From Roseovarius sp. (lineage in GTDB: Bacteria; Pseudomonadota; Alphaproteobacteria; Rhodobacterales; Rhodobacteraceae): 64,000 nucleotides of DNA. A model generated the notes under the pieces. The model did not search any database. It had not been told where the DNA came from and saw only the letters and a list, made by a program, of their open reading frames with translations. A program made the translations under genes and the position numbers. Of this stretch, positions 1 through 8,601 are shown one piece after another (position 1 is the stretch's first letter; the number at the start of each line of letters is the position of its first letter). The DNA lies in the NCBI RefSeq assembly GCF_030373445.1, contig NZ_JAUCYU010000013.1, positions 1 through 64,000 on the forward strand, given 5' to 3'.

Positions 1-5
1 CCTAA

Positions 6-1058
6 GCCTCCTGGTTCAGGCCCAGGTGTCCGGTCGAAAATGGGGCCAGTTCACTGGACCTTCAGGGGATTTATACCAAGAAGTTCCGAATTCCGGCCAA
101 GGCGAAGATCGCAACCGCCGGGAGTTGCTTTGCCCAGCACGTTGCCCGCCACATGCGTCAGCGTGGTTACAACGTGATGGACGTAGAGCCTGCGCCCAAG
201 CAGCTCGACCCTGCCAACCATACCGCGTTCGGCTTCGGGATGTATTCCGCCCGATACGGCAACATCTACACGGTCCGCCAGCTGCTCCAGTTGGCGCAAG
301 AGGCGATATCAGACACCCCGCCGCAAGACTACATCTGGGAGAAGGATGGCCGCTATTACGACGCGATCCGCCCCAATATCGAACCGAGCGGACTGGACAC
401 GCCGGAAGACGTAGCCGAGCTGCGACAGCACCACCGGGCGCAAGTGCGGGATATGTTCAAGAACATGGACGTCTTCGTGTTCACGATGGGCCTTACCGAA
501 GCATGGATGCACAAAAAGCACGGAACGGTCTATCCGACCGCGCCCGGAACGATCTGCGGCACGTTCGACCCGGAGGTGTATGAGTTTCACAACTTCACCT
601 ACCAAGAGATCCAGAATGACTTCCTGTCTTTCTTGAAAATCGTCAACGAGTTTCGGGGAAGCCGCTTCAAGGTCATCCTGACGGTGTCGCCCGTGCCCCT
701 GACCGCAACCGCGAGCGATACCCACATCCTGCGAGCCAGCACCTACTCGAAGAGTGTGCTGCGGGCGGTGGCTGGGCAGCTGAATGAACGCCCGAACATC
801 GATTATTTCCCCAGCTATGAAATCGTGACCAACCCCGCCTCGCGCGGCGTGTTCTTCGCCTCGAACCTGAGATCCGTGACGATCGAAGGCGTCGACGTGG
901 TCATGAAGACGTTCTTTGCGGAACATACCCTTTCAAAGGCCAGGCCGGCACGTACACAGCAGCCGCAGCCTTCGAAGAAAGCTAGTCCGGCCGAGCCGGA
1001 AAGTTCCAAGGACGATGTGCAGTGCGAGGAAGCCATGCTGGAGGCCTTTTCCAGGTGA
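6..1058 (+). CDS. GSCFA-domain protein, 5' end truncated or damaged
   Basis: The reading frame is open from 6, just after an in-frame TAA at 3-5. The family's name motif GSCFA is encoded at 120-134, upstream of the first in-frame ATG at 153, so that ATG cannot be the true start. No ATG, GTG or TTG lies between 6 and 153 in this frame. The part before the motif (SWFRP, then YTKKFRI) looks like normal family sequence, so either a frameshift or nonsense change lies near the window edge, or the start is out of view. GSCFA proteins are related to SGNH-type esterases and are often found near surface-polysaccharide genes; the substrate is unknown. The C-terminal 40 residues are low complexity, rich in Pro, Ser and Glu. 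It overlaps the next gene by GTGA. Confidence 0.75.
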   Translation, partial: ASWFRPRCPVENGASSLDLQGIYTKKFRIPAKAKIATAGSCFAQHVARHMRQRGYNVMDVEPAPKQLDPANHTAFGFGMYSARYGNIYTVRQLLQLAQEAISDTPPQDYIWEKDGRYYDAIRPNIEPSGLDTPEDVAELRQHHRAQVRDMFKNMDVFVFTMGLTEAWMHKKHGTVYPTAPGTICGTFDPEVYEFHNFTYQEIQNDFLSFLKIVNEFRGSRFKVILTVSPVPLTATASDTHILRASTYSKSVLRAVAGQLNERPNIDYFPSYEIVTNPASRGVFFASNLRSVTIEGVDVVMKTFFAEHTLSKARPARTQQPQPSKKASPAEPESSKDDVQCEEAMLEAFSR

Positions 1059-1819
1059 AGAATGTCTGTCTGATCGGCAATTCCCACCTTGCCGCCATCA
1101 AGTTGGCAGCCGACGCCATGAAGGATGACCTTGCGGCACAAGGGTATCACTTCGACACGTTTGCCGCACATCGAAAGGAACTGCTGGAAACCACGATCGT
1201 CGACAACGTCATTCATCCTGACAGCGCGACTGTCGCGGAGAAGTTCGAATGGACGTCCGGCGGTCAGAAGACCATCAACCTCGACAATTACCAAGAAATC
1301 TATGTCGTCTTCGGCTCCAACCCGTTCGACATGCTGAATTACGCCCAGGAGGGAGCACTGCTTCCCCTGTCGCCGGAACTGATCGAGCACATCTTCAACG
1401 GCTGGATGCAAAGCCCGGGGGCGGAGTTCCTTGTCCGGCTGGCAGAACGTTCGGACTTGCCGATCGGGTTCCTGGGGCATCCCTTCCGCTCGGAGAACGC
1501 GCCGGAAGCTCGTGCCCTGACCGCGTACATGGACAGTCATCCAGCCGCGGCAATACGGGCCGAAACGGTCAGGCGCCATGTCGAGCGACTAGCGCAAGAG
1601 AACCTGCCAGCGAATGTGGAACTGCTCTTCCCGCCATGCGAATGCCTTAATCAGGACCGGCTGTTTACGCTGGACGAATTTTGCCGTGGATCGGCACGGC
1701 TTACGCGCAGGTCCAAACTGCATGACGACACCGATTTCGGGCACATGAACCAGCAATACGGCGAGGTGGTGCTCAAGACGATCGTCAGCGGCGACCAACG
1801 GCGCGAGCGGCGGAACTGA
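1055..1819 (+). CDS. SGNH-like hypothetical protein paired with the GSCFA gene
   Basis: A 254-residue protein starting at GTG 1055, which overlaps the stop of the GSCFA gene as GTGA and implies translational coupling. The alternative upstream ATG at 1022 would add 11 residues inside the previous gene. The N-terminus reads VKNVCLIGNSHLAAIK; the GNSH box resembles block I of SGNH-type hydrolases (usually GDS or GNSH). A FGSNPFDML segment follows around residue 90. The C-terminal half has HDDTDFGHMN, with possible catalytic Asp and His. No signal peptide or membrane segment is visible. I infer that the pair acts together on a common, possibly surface glycan, substrate. The exact family is not recognised. 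Confidence 0.7.
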   Translation: MKNVCLIGNSHLAAIKLAADAMKDDLAAQGYHFDTFAAHRKELLETTIVDNVIHPDSATVAEKFEWTSGGQKTINLDNYQEIYVVFGSNPFDMLNYAQEGALLPLSPELIEHIFNGWMQSPGAEFLVRLAERSDLPIGFLGHPFRSENAPEARALTAYMDSHPAAAIRAETVRRHVERLAQENLPANVELLFPPCECLNQDRLFTLDEFCRGSARLTRRSKLHDDTDFGHMNQQYGEVVLKTIVSGDQRRERRN

Positions 1820-1904
1820 ACCGGAACTTCGCTCAGATGCCTTCAACGCGGGTCAGCTGGCCAGACGACCGGGTCGTGGCCGGGACATCGCGGCCGGTCG
1901 GCCG

Positions 1905-2402
1905 TCAGAAGCTCCAGCGGCGTTTCCCCGTCTGCCCTGTCGGGACCAGGCCGACCTTCTCCGCCAAACGGGTCGCGGCACGGTTGCCCGGCATGGTCTC
2001 GGCCGTGAATGTCCGGATGCGCAGAGTCTCCCGCGCCCAGGGTACAAGGCTGCGCATCACCTCGCTTGCGGCGCCGCGCCGCCACCATGCCGGGCTCACC
2101 TCGATCCCGAGCTCGCCCTCGCCAGGCCGCAGACCGTCGGTGCGGAGGCCGACATTCCCGATATAGCCGGCAGGGTCATCGCGCGGTGCGATGGCGAACT
2201 GGAAATTCGCACGCGGGTGATCCGCCTGCCAGGCAAGAAACGCATCGAACACCGCCGATGCATGCGCCCTGCCCCGTTCGTGTTCCAGGTGGTGGCGCGA
2301 GAACACGGGGTCGAGATGGCAGGCGATGAACGGTTCGCGATCGTCCCGCGTGAACTCGCGGACGCGAAAGCGCCCGGTGGTGAAGATGGTTCCGTCCGCC
2401 AT
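1905..2402 (-). CDS. GNAT acetyltransferase, RimJ/RimL type
   Basis: A 165-residue protein with the layout of the RimJ/RimL branch of GNAT acetyltransferases: an N-terminal strand TGRFRVREFT, a central YIGNVGLR strand, then ELGIEVSPAWWRRGAASE, the acetyl-CoA binding V-x-x-x-x-R/G-x-x-A loop. The C-terminal PGNRAATRLAEKVGL is the typical 'N-x-x-S/A-x-R-L-x-E-K-x-G' helix. I chose ATG at 2402 because its N-terminus aligns with family starts; an in-frame start at 2459 would add 19 Arg-rich residues. Family members N-acetylate ribosomal proteins or small amines, and the substrate here cannot be read. It is convergent with the GSCFA pair and divergent from the next gene. Confidence 0.8.
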   Translation of the reverse strand: MADGTIFTTGRFRVREFTRDDREPFIACHLDPVFSRHHLEHERGRAHASAVFDAFLAWQADHPRANFQFAIAPRDDPAGYIGNVGLRTDGLRPGEGELGIEVSPAWWRRGAASEVMRSLVPWARETLRIRTFTAETMPGNRAATRLAEKVGLVPTGQTGKRRWSF

Positions 2403-2571
2403 GATCCACTCGACATCCGTCCCGCCCGTGACGCTAGCGCGCCGCCGCGCCGCCCGCAATTACCTTCAAGGTCATTGAGGCGTGCTGGTGCGTGTGCGCA
2501 TCTGGCCCTGCACGGGCGGTCGAACGGCAGGGTTTGAGTTGCCGTCCCGCGCCGCTTCAGGGAGGTCATCA

Positions 2572-3147
2572 ATGACAGGCAAGATCGTCGCCACGCAATA
2601 CATCTCGCTCGACGGCGTGATAGAGGATCCCGTGGGGATGGAGGACAGCGGGCTGGGCGACTGGACCGGACCGTTCAGCCGCGGTCCGGTCGGGGACAGG
2701 TTCAAGGAAGACGAACTGCGCGGCGCCGACGCCCTGATCCTCGGACGCAAGACCTACGATGGTTTCGCGGCGGTCTGGCCGGCCGTTCCCGGCGACTACG
2801 CCGACCGGATGAACGCCCTGCCGAAATACCTCGCCTCCCGCACGATCACGGCTCCGGATTGGTCGAATACCCGCCTGCTTGGCGCCGATCTCTGCGCCGC
2901 CGCAAGGGAGCTGAAGACCAGGGTCACGGGCACCATACTCATTTTCGGAAGTGGATCGGTGTGCCACGATCTCTTGCGCGGCGGCCTGGTCGACGAGGTT
3001 TCGCTGATCGTCTACCCGGTGGTGCTTGGCCGCGGCACAAGGCTGTTCCCCGAGAATGCGCGGACGCGTCTAAAGCTGATCGAGCATACCGGGCTGAAAG
3101 ACGGGCTGCTGCTGCTGCGCTACCGGACACTGCCTGACCTGGCGTGA
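2572..3147 (+). CDS. Dihydrofolate reductase family protein (RibD C-terminal-like)
   Basis: A 191-residue protein with a strong Shine-Dalgarno GGAGG at 2561-2565 in front of ATG 2572. It shows the features of the YyaP/RibD C-terminal reductase family: an N-terminal QYISLDGVIE strand, ADALILGRKTYDGF (NADPH-binding fold), a central TGTILIFGSGSV strand with the glycine turn, and the C-terminal GLVDEVSLIVYPVVLGRGTRLF signature. These are soluble NADPH-binding proteins, usually of unknown substrate, and only distantly related to true folate-pathway DHFR. There is no operon partner; a tRNA gene follows on the other strand. Confidence 0.85.
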   Translation: MTGKIVATQYISLDGVIEDPVGMEDSGLGDWTGPFSRGPVGDRFKEDELRGADALILGRKTYDGFAAVWPAVPGDYADRMNALPKYLASRTITAPDWSNTRLLGADLCAAARELKTRVTGTILIFGSGSVCHDLLRGGLVDEVSLIVYPVVLGRGTRLFPENARTRLKLIEHTGLKDGLLLLRYRTLPDLA

Positions 3148-3312
3148 CCCGCGCCGCATGGATGACCGGTTCCGGAGGACGGCCCCGGCGGCGAGCCTGC
3201 CGGGCCGTCACCCGCCCGCCTTGCAGCGCACCGGTCCCGGTCGCCTCGTGCCCGTGGACCTCGTGCCCGTGAAACTCGAGCCCGTGGAATCGGTTTTCCA
3301 AAACGGGAGATT

Positions 3313-3389
<77 letters not shown>

Positions 3390-3488
3390 CTACGCGGCGG
3401 GGTATAGCTTTCACGAGAGCGCCCTGCAATCGCGAAATGCGCCCCGGGTCAGGTTTCCGGCCGCCACAATTCACCGGCCGCGAAAGTT

Positions 3489-3524
3489 AAGAGGCCGCAA
3501 TCCCTGGCGGGAATGCGGCCTCTT
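3489..3524 (-). terminator. Hairpin, candidate terminator of the small lipoprotein gene
   Basis: An 11-bp perfect inverted repeat (AAGAGGCCGCA at 3489-3499 and TGCGGCCTCTT at 3514-3524) lies 48 bp past the stop of the 44-residue lipoprotein gene. The stem ends in AA/TT pairs and can act on both strands, but the U-run is short, so intrinsic termination is likely rather than certain. Confidence 0.55.
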
Positions 3525-3572
3525 GATGTTTTATACTCACCAGAAATGGTCGAGCGGTCAGAGACCGTTCGA

Positions 3573-3707
3573 TCAGATCGGGTTGCCGTACTTGTCGTAA
3601 ACCGGTTCCGGAACGACCATCGGCGCGGGCTCTTCCTGCTGCTGTTGAGCACAGGCAGTTGCACCGAAACCGATTGCCAGCAGAGTGATAAGCTTGATCA
3701 CTTTCAT
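3573..3707 (-). CDS. 44-residue lipoprotein
   Basis: A short gene of 44 codons plus TGA. It has a good Shine-Dalgarno (AAGGAG on the minus strand at 3716-3721) eight bases before ATG 3707. The N-terminus MKVIKLITLLAIGFGATACA is a classic short lipoprotein signal with Cys at residue 19. The mature part is only about 25 residues: a run of four Gln, a Glu/Pro stretch, then VYDKYGNPI at the end. I do not recognise a named family; the C-terminal YDKYGNP resembles other very small Roseobacter lipoproteins. It stands alone between tRNA-Arg and the suf operon and has its own candidate terminator. Confidence 0.75.
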   Translation of the reverse strand: MKVIKLITLLAIGFGATACAQQQQEEPAPMVVPEPVYDKYGNPI

Positions 3708-3889
3708 AAGGGCAGCTCCTTTCGCATTAAACACGGTGGATAAAACAACGAATTAATTCCTTTGTCGACCGTCTTTTCACGTTACCGCGATGAAATCCGG
3801 GAGACTGGCGCAAGAGATTGGCTTGTGTTGCCTAGTTGACGCACATTGGCCGGTTTTTGGCCTTTTTCAGGCCCGAATCCGCCGAAGAA

Positions 3890-5116
3890 TCAGGTGAATA
3901 ACTCGTGTGCGAGCTCCAACGCCTCGACAAGCGTGTCGACTTCTGACTCGGTATTGTAGAGCCCGAAAGACGCCCGGCAGGTGGCCGTCAGCCCGAGGTG
4001 ATCCATCAGAGGCCCGGCGCAATGGTGACCCGCGCGCACCGCCACCCCCTTCTTGTCGAGGATGGTCGAAATGTCATGCGCATGGGCCGCCCCGTCGAGC
4101 GTGAACGAGAAGATCGCGGCTTTGTCGGGCGCCCTCCCCTGCAGTTGAAGCCAGTTCAGCCCGCTCAGCCTTTGGGCGGCATAATCGCGAATCCGTTCCT
4201 CGTGGGCGGCGATGTTCTCCATCCCCAGGCCCATCATGTATTCGAGCGCCACGCCCAGCCCGATGGTCTGGACGATGCCGGGCGTGCCGGCCTCGAACTT
4301 CATCGGCGGATCGGCATAGCTGACCTCGTCCTTGCTGACCTCGCGGATCATGTCACCGCCGCCCATGAAGGGGCGCATCTCGGCCAGCCGCTCCTTCTTC
4401 ACGAAGATCGCGCCAGAGCCCGAAGGCCCGTAAAGCTTGTGCCCGGTGATGGCGTAGAAATCACAGCCGATCTCGTCGAGGTTCACCGGCATGTGCACCG
4501 CCGCCTGGCTGCCATCGACCAGCACCGGCACGCCCTTCTCGCGCGCGGCATCGCAGATGGCCTTCACGTCGACCTTGGTGCCCAGCACGTTCGACAGGTG
4601 CGAGATCGCCACCAGCTTCGTCTTCGGCCCGATCGCGTCGATCACCTTCTGCGGGTCGAGCGCGCCGTCGGCCTCGGTATCCACCCACTTGAGGTTCACC
4701 CCCTGCCGTTCGCGCAGGAAATGCCAGGGCACGATATTGGCGTGGTGCTCCATCACCGACAGGACGATCTCGTCGCCCGCCTCCATCCGCGGCATGGCCC
4801 AGCCATAGGCGACCATGTTGATCCCCTCGGTCGTGCCGGTGTTGAGGATGACCTGCTCGGCATCCGCCACGCCCAGGAACCGCGCGATGGTGCCGCGAAC
4901 GCCCTCGTATTTCTCGGTGGCGATGTTCGACAGCGTGTGCAGGCCCCGGTGCACGTTGGAATATTCGTGGCTATAGGCATGGGCGATCGCGTCGATCACC
5001 ACCTTCGGCTTCTGCGCCGAGGCGCCGTTGTCGAGGTAGACCAGCGGCTTGCCGTTCACCTCGCGGCTGAGAATCGGAAAATCGGCGCGGATCGTGTCGA
5101 CGTCATACATGGTCAT
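3890..5116 (-). CDS. sufS: SufS cysteine desulfurase
   Basis: A 408-residue class V PLP enzyme that takes sulfur from cysteine for the SUF Fe-S assembly pathway. The PLP lysine is in ITGHKLYGPSG (about residue 227) and the persulfide Cys in RAGHHCAGPL (about residue 366), the group II SufS pattern. The N-terminus IRADFPILSREVNGKPLVYLDN matches family members. Two starts are possible: ATG 5116 overlaps the upstream stop as ATGA, with GGAG 10 bases upstream, while ATG 5110 has AGGGAG at six bases. It is the last gene of the iscR-suf operon. No sufE or sufU is seen in the window. Confidence 0.95.
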   Translation of the reverse strand: MTMYDVDTIRADFPILSREVNGKPLVYLDNGASAQKPKVVIDAIAHAYSHEYSNVHRGLHTLSNIATEKYEGVRGTIARFLGVADAEQVILNTGTTEGINMVAYGWAMPRMEAGDEIVLSVMEHHANIVPWHFLRERQGVNLKWVDTEADGALDPQKVIDAIGPKTKLVAISHLSNVLGTKVDVKAICDAAREKGVPVLVDGSQAAVHMPVNLDEIGCDFYAITGHKLYGPSGSGAIFVKKERLAEMRPFMGGGDMIREVSKDEVSYADPPMKFEAGTPGIVQTIGLGVALEYMMGLGMENIAAHEERIRDYAAQRLSGLNWLQLQGRAPDKAAIFSFTLDGAAHAHDISTILDKKGVAVRAGHHCAGPLMDHLGLTATCRASFGLYNTESEVDTLVEALELAHELFT

Positions 5117-5715
5117 CTCCCTGTCACTCCCAGCCCGCCAAGCACGGCGGACAGGATCGTCATGCCGATGGAAAAGGTCACCACCGTCAGAACGCAGACG
5201 CCCGCCGCTTTCAGCAGGCCGTCGAATCGGTGGGCGGCGGCGATCAGTGCCAGCGTCGCCCACAGCCCCCAGAAGAAGGCGGCCAACATCATCAGCCCGC
5301 CCACCAGCGGCAGGATCAGCCCGATCACGAACAGCACCACCGCCAGCACCAGCGACACGACCTGAAGCCAGATCATCACTGCCAGCACGTCGGCCAGCTC
5401 GCCCTGCCCGCCGAAGGCCAGCCCGATCCGGTGCAGCAGCACGACCGAAATCAGAGCCTGCGCCCAGTTCAGCAGCGCGAACAGAAGCGGCGTGTGGTAG
5501 GCCGGCGAAAGCTGGATCAGCTCGCCCATCTCGCCGGGCGGCAGCGGGGCCACGTAGAACACCCCCGACACCAGCAGCGACAGCAGCACCGACACCAGCA
5601 TCAGCGCGATCCACAGCCCCTGCATGGGCCAGCCCATCTCGACCACCAGCGCGCCGGCCTCCCGGGGTTTGGTCAGCGTCAGGCGCAGCATCGCCCGGAA
5701 CCACGCGAAACTCAT
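5113..5715 (-). CDS. Yip1-like integral membrane protein (second of two)
   Basis: A 200-residue membrane protein lying between sufD and sufS. The N-terminus MSFAWFRAMLRLTLTKPREA is followed by four or five hydrophobic segments (roughly residues 25-55, 75-95, 110-135, 140-165 and 175-198). The layout, with an amphipathic TLTKPREA start, fits the bacterial YIP1 family. It overlaps both neighbours by ATGA, so it is cotranslated with the suf genes. Its role in Fe-S assembly is unknown; it may be only a passenger gene. Confidence 0.75.
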   Translation of the reverse strand: MSFAWFRAMLRLTLTKPREAGALVVEMGWPMQGLWIALMLVSVLLSLLVSGVFYVAPLPPGEMGELIQLSPAYHTPLLFALLNWAQALISVVLLHRIGLAFGGQGELADVLAVMIWLQVVSLVLAVVLFVIGLILPLVGGLMMLAAFFWGLWATLALIAAAHRFDGLLKAAGVCVLTVVTFSIGMTILSAVLGGLGVTGR

Positions 5716-6197
5716 GACGTGCCCCATTCCGCTTCGCGCAGGTTCGACAGCCAGAACCACAGGAACACCGCGACCCAGACCACGCCCACACCGGTCAGCC
5801 CCGGCCCCGGCCCGATGAACCCGGCGACCAGCCCGAAAAGCAGCAGCAGCGGGCTTGCCGCAAGGAAGGCCCAGAACAGCGCCAGCCTTGCACCATAGCC
5901 CGTGCCGCGGGCGCCGAACGCCCGGCTGGCAAGGTGGCTCAGGAAGGCCAGCGCGTAAAACGCCAGCGGCGCGATGAAGATCCAGCCCAGCAGCGCCCCG
6001 CCCAGAAGCGGGTTCAGCTCCTGCCCGGTCAGGTGCGCCTCGCGCGCCAGCCTTGGCCATTGGCCGATGAAGGTGACAAGACAGCCCGCCATCAGGATGG
6101 CCAGCGCCCTGCCCTCGTTCACCGGCATCGCCAGAAGCCGCCGCATCACCGGCCGCGGCCCCCGGTAGGAGGCCACGATATCGGTGGTGACCGGCAT
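5712..6197 (-). CDS. Yip1-like integral membrane protein (first of two)
   Basis: A 161-residue membrane protein with about four hydrophobic spans (around residues 30-47, 65-90, 103-130 and 132-150). Its start at 6197 shares one base with the sufD stop (TGATG) and its end overlaps the next membrane gene by ATGA. It resembles the second Yip1-like protein in length and layout, so the two may form a pair. Function is unknown; the location inside the suf operon is the only clue. Confidence 0.7.
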   Translation of the reverse strand: MPVTTDIVASYRGPRPVMRRLLAMPVNEGRALAILMAGCLVTFIGQWPRLAREAHLTGQELNPLLGGALLGWIFIAPLAFYALAFLSHLASRAFGARGTGYGARLALFWAFLAASPLLLLFGLVAGFIGPGPGLTGVGVVWVAVFLWFWLSNLREAEWGTS

Positions 6198-7483
6198 CAG
6201 CCGCGCCGGCGCTGCAGCCAGGCGTCCAGCCGGCCGACAAGCTCTTCGCGCAGGGTCTCGTCCTCGATCTCCTGCACCGCCTCGGCCAGGAAGGCGAGCG
6301 TCAGCAGGTCGGTCGCGATCTCCTTCGGCACGCCCCGCGCGCGTAGGTAAAAGAGCCCTTCCTCGTCGATCGCGCCGCTGGTGGACCCGTGCGAACAGGC
6401 CACGTCATCGGCGTAGATCTCGAGCTCCGGCTTGGCGTCGAACTCGCTGTCATCGTCCAGCAGAAGCGACTGGCTGATCTGGTAGCCGTCGGTCTTCTGC
6501 GCGCCGGGCTTCACCAGGATCTTGCCCTGGAACACGCCCTTGGCGCCGTTCCGCAGCACCTTCTTGAACACCTGCCGGCTTTCGCAATTCACCGCGTCAT
6601 GGGTCACGAACACCGTGTCGTCATGGTGGAAATCGCCATCGCCCACGCAGGCGCCCGCGATATGCGCGGCGGCATCGTCGCCCAGCATCTCCACGACACA
6701 CTCGTTGCGCGTCAGAACCCCGTTCACCGTCAGGGTGAAGGTCTTGAACGTGCTCTCCTTGCCGAGCCGGGCAAAGATATGCGTCGCCGCCCGCCGCTCG
6801 TGGTCGCGGCCTTGCGTGCGCACGTGGTGGAAGCCCGCGCCATCGGCCACGTCCACCTCCATCACCTTGTTGAACCGTGCCGCCGCCGGGCCGTTCTCCA
6901 GCACCGTCAGGTCGGCGCCCTCGTCCAGCCTGATGACATGGTGCAGGATGGCGTCCGACGTTTCCGACCTGTGATGATAGACAAGGTTCAGCGGCTTGCT
7001 GACCCGGCCGGTGACATGGATCAGCAGCCCATCCTCGGCCAGCGCCGTATTCAGCGCCGCGAGCGGCCGCTCGACCGGGGTCTGCCCCCGCTCTTCCAGC
7101 ACGCCGTAAACGTCCTTGGCCCAGTGAATGTCCTTCTCCGCCGCCGCGCTCAGCCGCTCGATGGTGACGCCCTCAAGGCTCAGGTCATCGCTCGCGGCCT
7201 CGTCGAACTTCCCGTCGACGAAGACGATCTTCAGCCGGTCGATGCCTTCGTACATCGGCCCGTCGTCCGAATCGAACGTCGCCGCCGGCGGCACCTCGGC
7301 CTGCACCAGCGTGTCGGGGCGGGTGTATTTCCAGTACTCGTCGCGTCGCTCGGGCAGGCCCATCGCCTTCACCCGGTCCAGCGCCGCCTCGCGCGCGGCG
7401 CGGGCCCATGCCGCCCCACCGGGCAGGCTCAGACCCTCCAGCCGCGCTTCCGTCGCGTCCAGCTTCTTCTGCGGCAATGCCAT
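6197..7483 (-). CDS. sufD: SufD Fe-S assembly scaffold subunit
   Basis: A 428-residue protein of the SufB/SufD beta-helix family. The C-terminal YADDVACSHGSTSGAIDEEGLFYLRARG is the diagnostic core, with the conserved Cys and His of the SufBCD interface. The N-terminal helical region includes ARRDEYWKYTRP-type sequence (here ERRDEYWKYTRP). SufD pairs with SufB and two SufC ATPases to form the SufBC2D scaffold where clusters are built in the cytosol. Its ATG shares a base with the sufC stop. Full length for an alphaproteobacterial SufD. Confidence 0.95.
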   Translation of the reverse strand: MALPQKKLDATEARLEGLSLPGGAAWARAAREAALDRVKAMGLPERRDEYWKYTRPDTLVQAEVPPAATFDSDDGPMYEGIDRLKIVFVDGKFDEAASDDLSLEGVTIERLSAAAEKDIHWAKDVYGVLEERGQTPVERPLAALNTALAEDGLLIHVTGRVSKPLNLVYHHRSETSDAILHHVIRLDEGADLTVLENGPAAARFNKVMEVDVADGAGFHHVRTQGRDHERRAATHIFARLGKESTFKTFTLTVNGVLTRNECVVEMLGDDAAAHIAGACVGDGDFHHDDTVFVTHDAVNCESRQVFKKVLRNGAKGVFQGKILVKPGAQKTDGYQISQSLLLDDDSEFDAKPELEIYADDVACSHGSTSGAIDEEGLFYLRARGVPKEIATDLLTLAFLAEAVQEIEDETLREELVGRLDAWLQRRRG

Positions 7484-8238
7484 CAGGCCACCTCCCCGCG
7501 CAGGTCCGCATAGCCGTTCTCTTCGACTTCCAGCGCCAGTTCCGGCCCGCCGGTCTTGATGATCCGGCCCTCGGACATGATGTGCACCACGTCCGGTTGG
7601 ATATGGTTCAGCAGGCGCTGGTAGTGCGTGATCACAAGGAAGCTCCGGCCCGCGTCACGCAGGGCGTTCACCCCGTCCGACACAAGCTTCATCGCATCCA
7701 CGTCGAGGCCCGAATCCGTCTCGTCGAGAATGCACATCTTCGGCTCCAGCACCGCCATCTGCAGCACCTCGTTGCGCTTCTTCTCGCCGCCGGAAAAGCC
7801 CACGTTCACCGGCCGTTTCAGCATGTCGGCATCGATCTTCAGCGTCTTCGCCTTCTCGCGCACCAGCTTGAGGAAATCGGCCGCGCTCATCTCCTCCTCG
7901 CCGCGCGCCTTGCGCTGTGCGTTCAAAGCGGTGCGCATGAAGGTCATGTTGCCAACGCCCGGAATTTCCACCGGGTACTGGAACGCCAGGAACAGCCCCG
8001 CCGCGGCGCGCTCTTCCGGCTCCATGTCGAGCAGTTCCTCGCCCAGGAGCGTGGCACTGCCCTCGGTCACCTCATAGCCATCCCGGCCCGACAGAACATA
8101 GCTGAGCGTCGACTTGCCGGACCCGTTCGGCCCCATGATCGCGTGCACCTCGCCGGCGCCCACCTTCAGGTCGACGCCCTTCAGGATCTGCTTGTCCTCG
8201 TCTTCAAGACCGACGTGCAGGTTCTTGATTTCCAACAT
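7483..8238 (-). CDS. sufC: SufC ATPase of the SufBCD complex
   Basis: A 251-residue ABC-type ATPase. Walker A GPNGSGKST is at residues 36-44, the Q-loop is in AFQYPVEIPG, the signature FSGGEKKRNE starts at 148, and Walker B with the Asp-loop (CILDETDSGLD) is near 169-179. The FSGGEKKRNE form is specific to SufC. It has no membrane partner and works as a soluble dynamic subunit that remodels SufB and SufD. It is unusually separated from sufB by four small genes. Confidence 0.97.
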   Translation of the reverse strand: MLEIKNLHVGLEDEDKQILKGVDLKVGAGEVHAIMGPNGSGKSTLSYVLSGRDGYEVTEGSATLLGEELLDMEPEERAAAGLFLAFQYPVEIPGVGNMTFMRTALNAQRKARGEEEMSAADFLKLVREKAKTLKIDADMLKRPVNVGFSGGEKKRNEVLQMAVLEPKMCILDETDSGLDVDAMKLVSDGVNALRDAGRSFLVITHYQRLLNHIQPDVVHIMSEGRIIKTGGPELALEVEENGYADLRGEVA

Positions 8239-8241
8239 GTT

Positions 8242-8592
8242 CTAACCCTTCTTCATCTCTGCCGCGGGGGCCGTGCCACCGGGCGCATTTTCCTTCATCC
8301 GCGCTATCTGCGCATGTGTCATCTCAGTCTCGGCGGCGCGTCTCGCGTTGAGCGCCGCCACCTCCCGTTCCATCTTGCGCCGGCTGACCACGCGATGGAT
8401 CACCGCGCCCGCCCCGAACCCGGCACCGACCCCCACGGCCAGCGCCACCGGGGCGGAAACCGCCGCATAGGCCGAAAGCCCGACGATGATCGCCACCGCC
8501 GAGCCGCCCAGCCCCGCCAGCCGCCCGGCATCCATGTGCCCGGGATAGTCCAGCCGCGTGAGCAGCCATTCCTCGGTGGCGTTCCCGGTCAT
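8242..8592 (-). CDS. Small membrane protein of unknown function in the suf operon
   Basis: A 116-residue protein with two closely spaced hydrophobic stretches rich in Ala, Gly and Val (about residues 25-45 and 47-65), then a charged, probably coiled helical tail (RRKMEREVAALNARRAAETE) ending in KKG. I recognise no family. The gene sits three bases before sufC and nine after the YbjQ gene, clearly in the operon. Confidence 0.65.
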   Translation of the reverse strand: MTGNATEEWLLTRLDYPGHMDAGRLAGLGGSAVAIIVGLSAYAAVSAPVALAVGVGAGFGAGAVIHRVVSRRKMEREVAALNARRAAETEMTHAQIARMKENAPGGTAPAAEMKKG

Positions 8593-8601
8593 CGCGCGGC
8601 C

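Noticed and set aside
3841..3889. GGCC repeats with T-runs just after sufS as its terminator
   Set aside because: On the operon's strand the runs are A-rich after the stem, not U-rich, and the stems are only four base pairs.
3890..5791. A 633-codon frame that would fuse a long N-terminal part to SufS
   Set aside because: The extra part is a frame-shifted shadow of the Yip1-like gene; SufS begins at 5110 or 5116.
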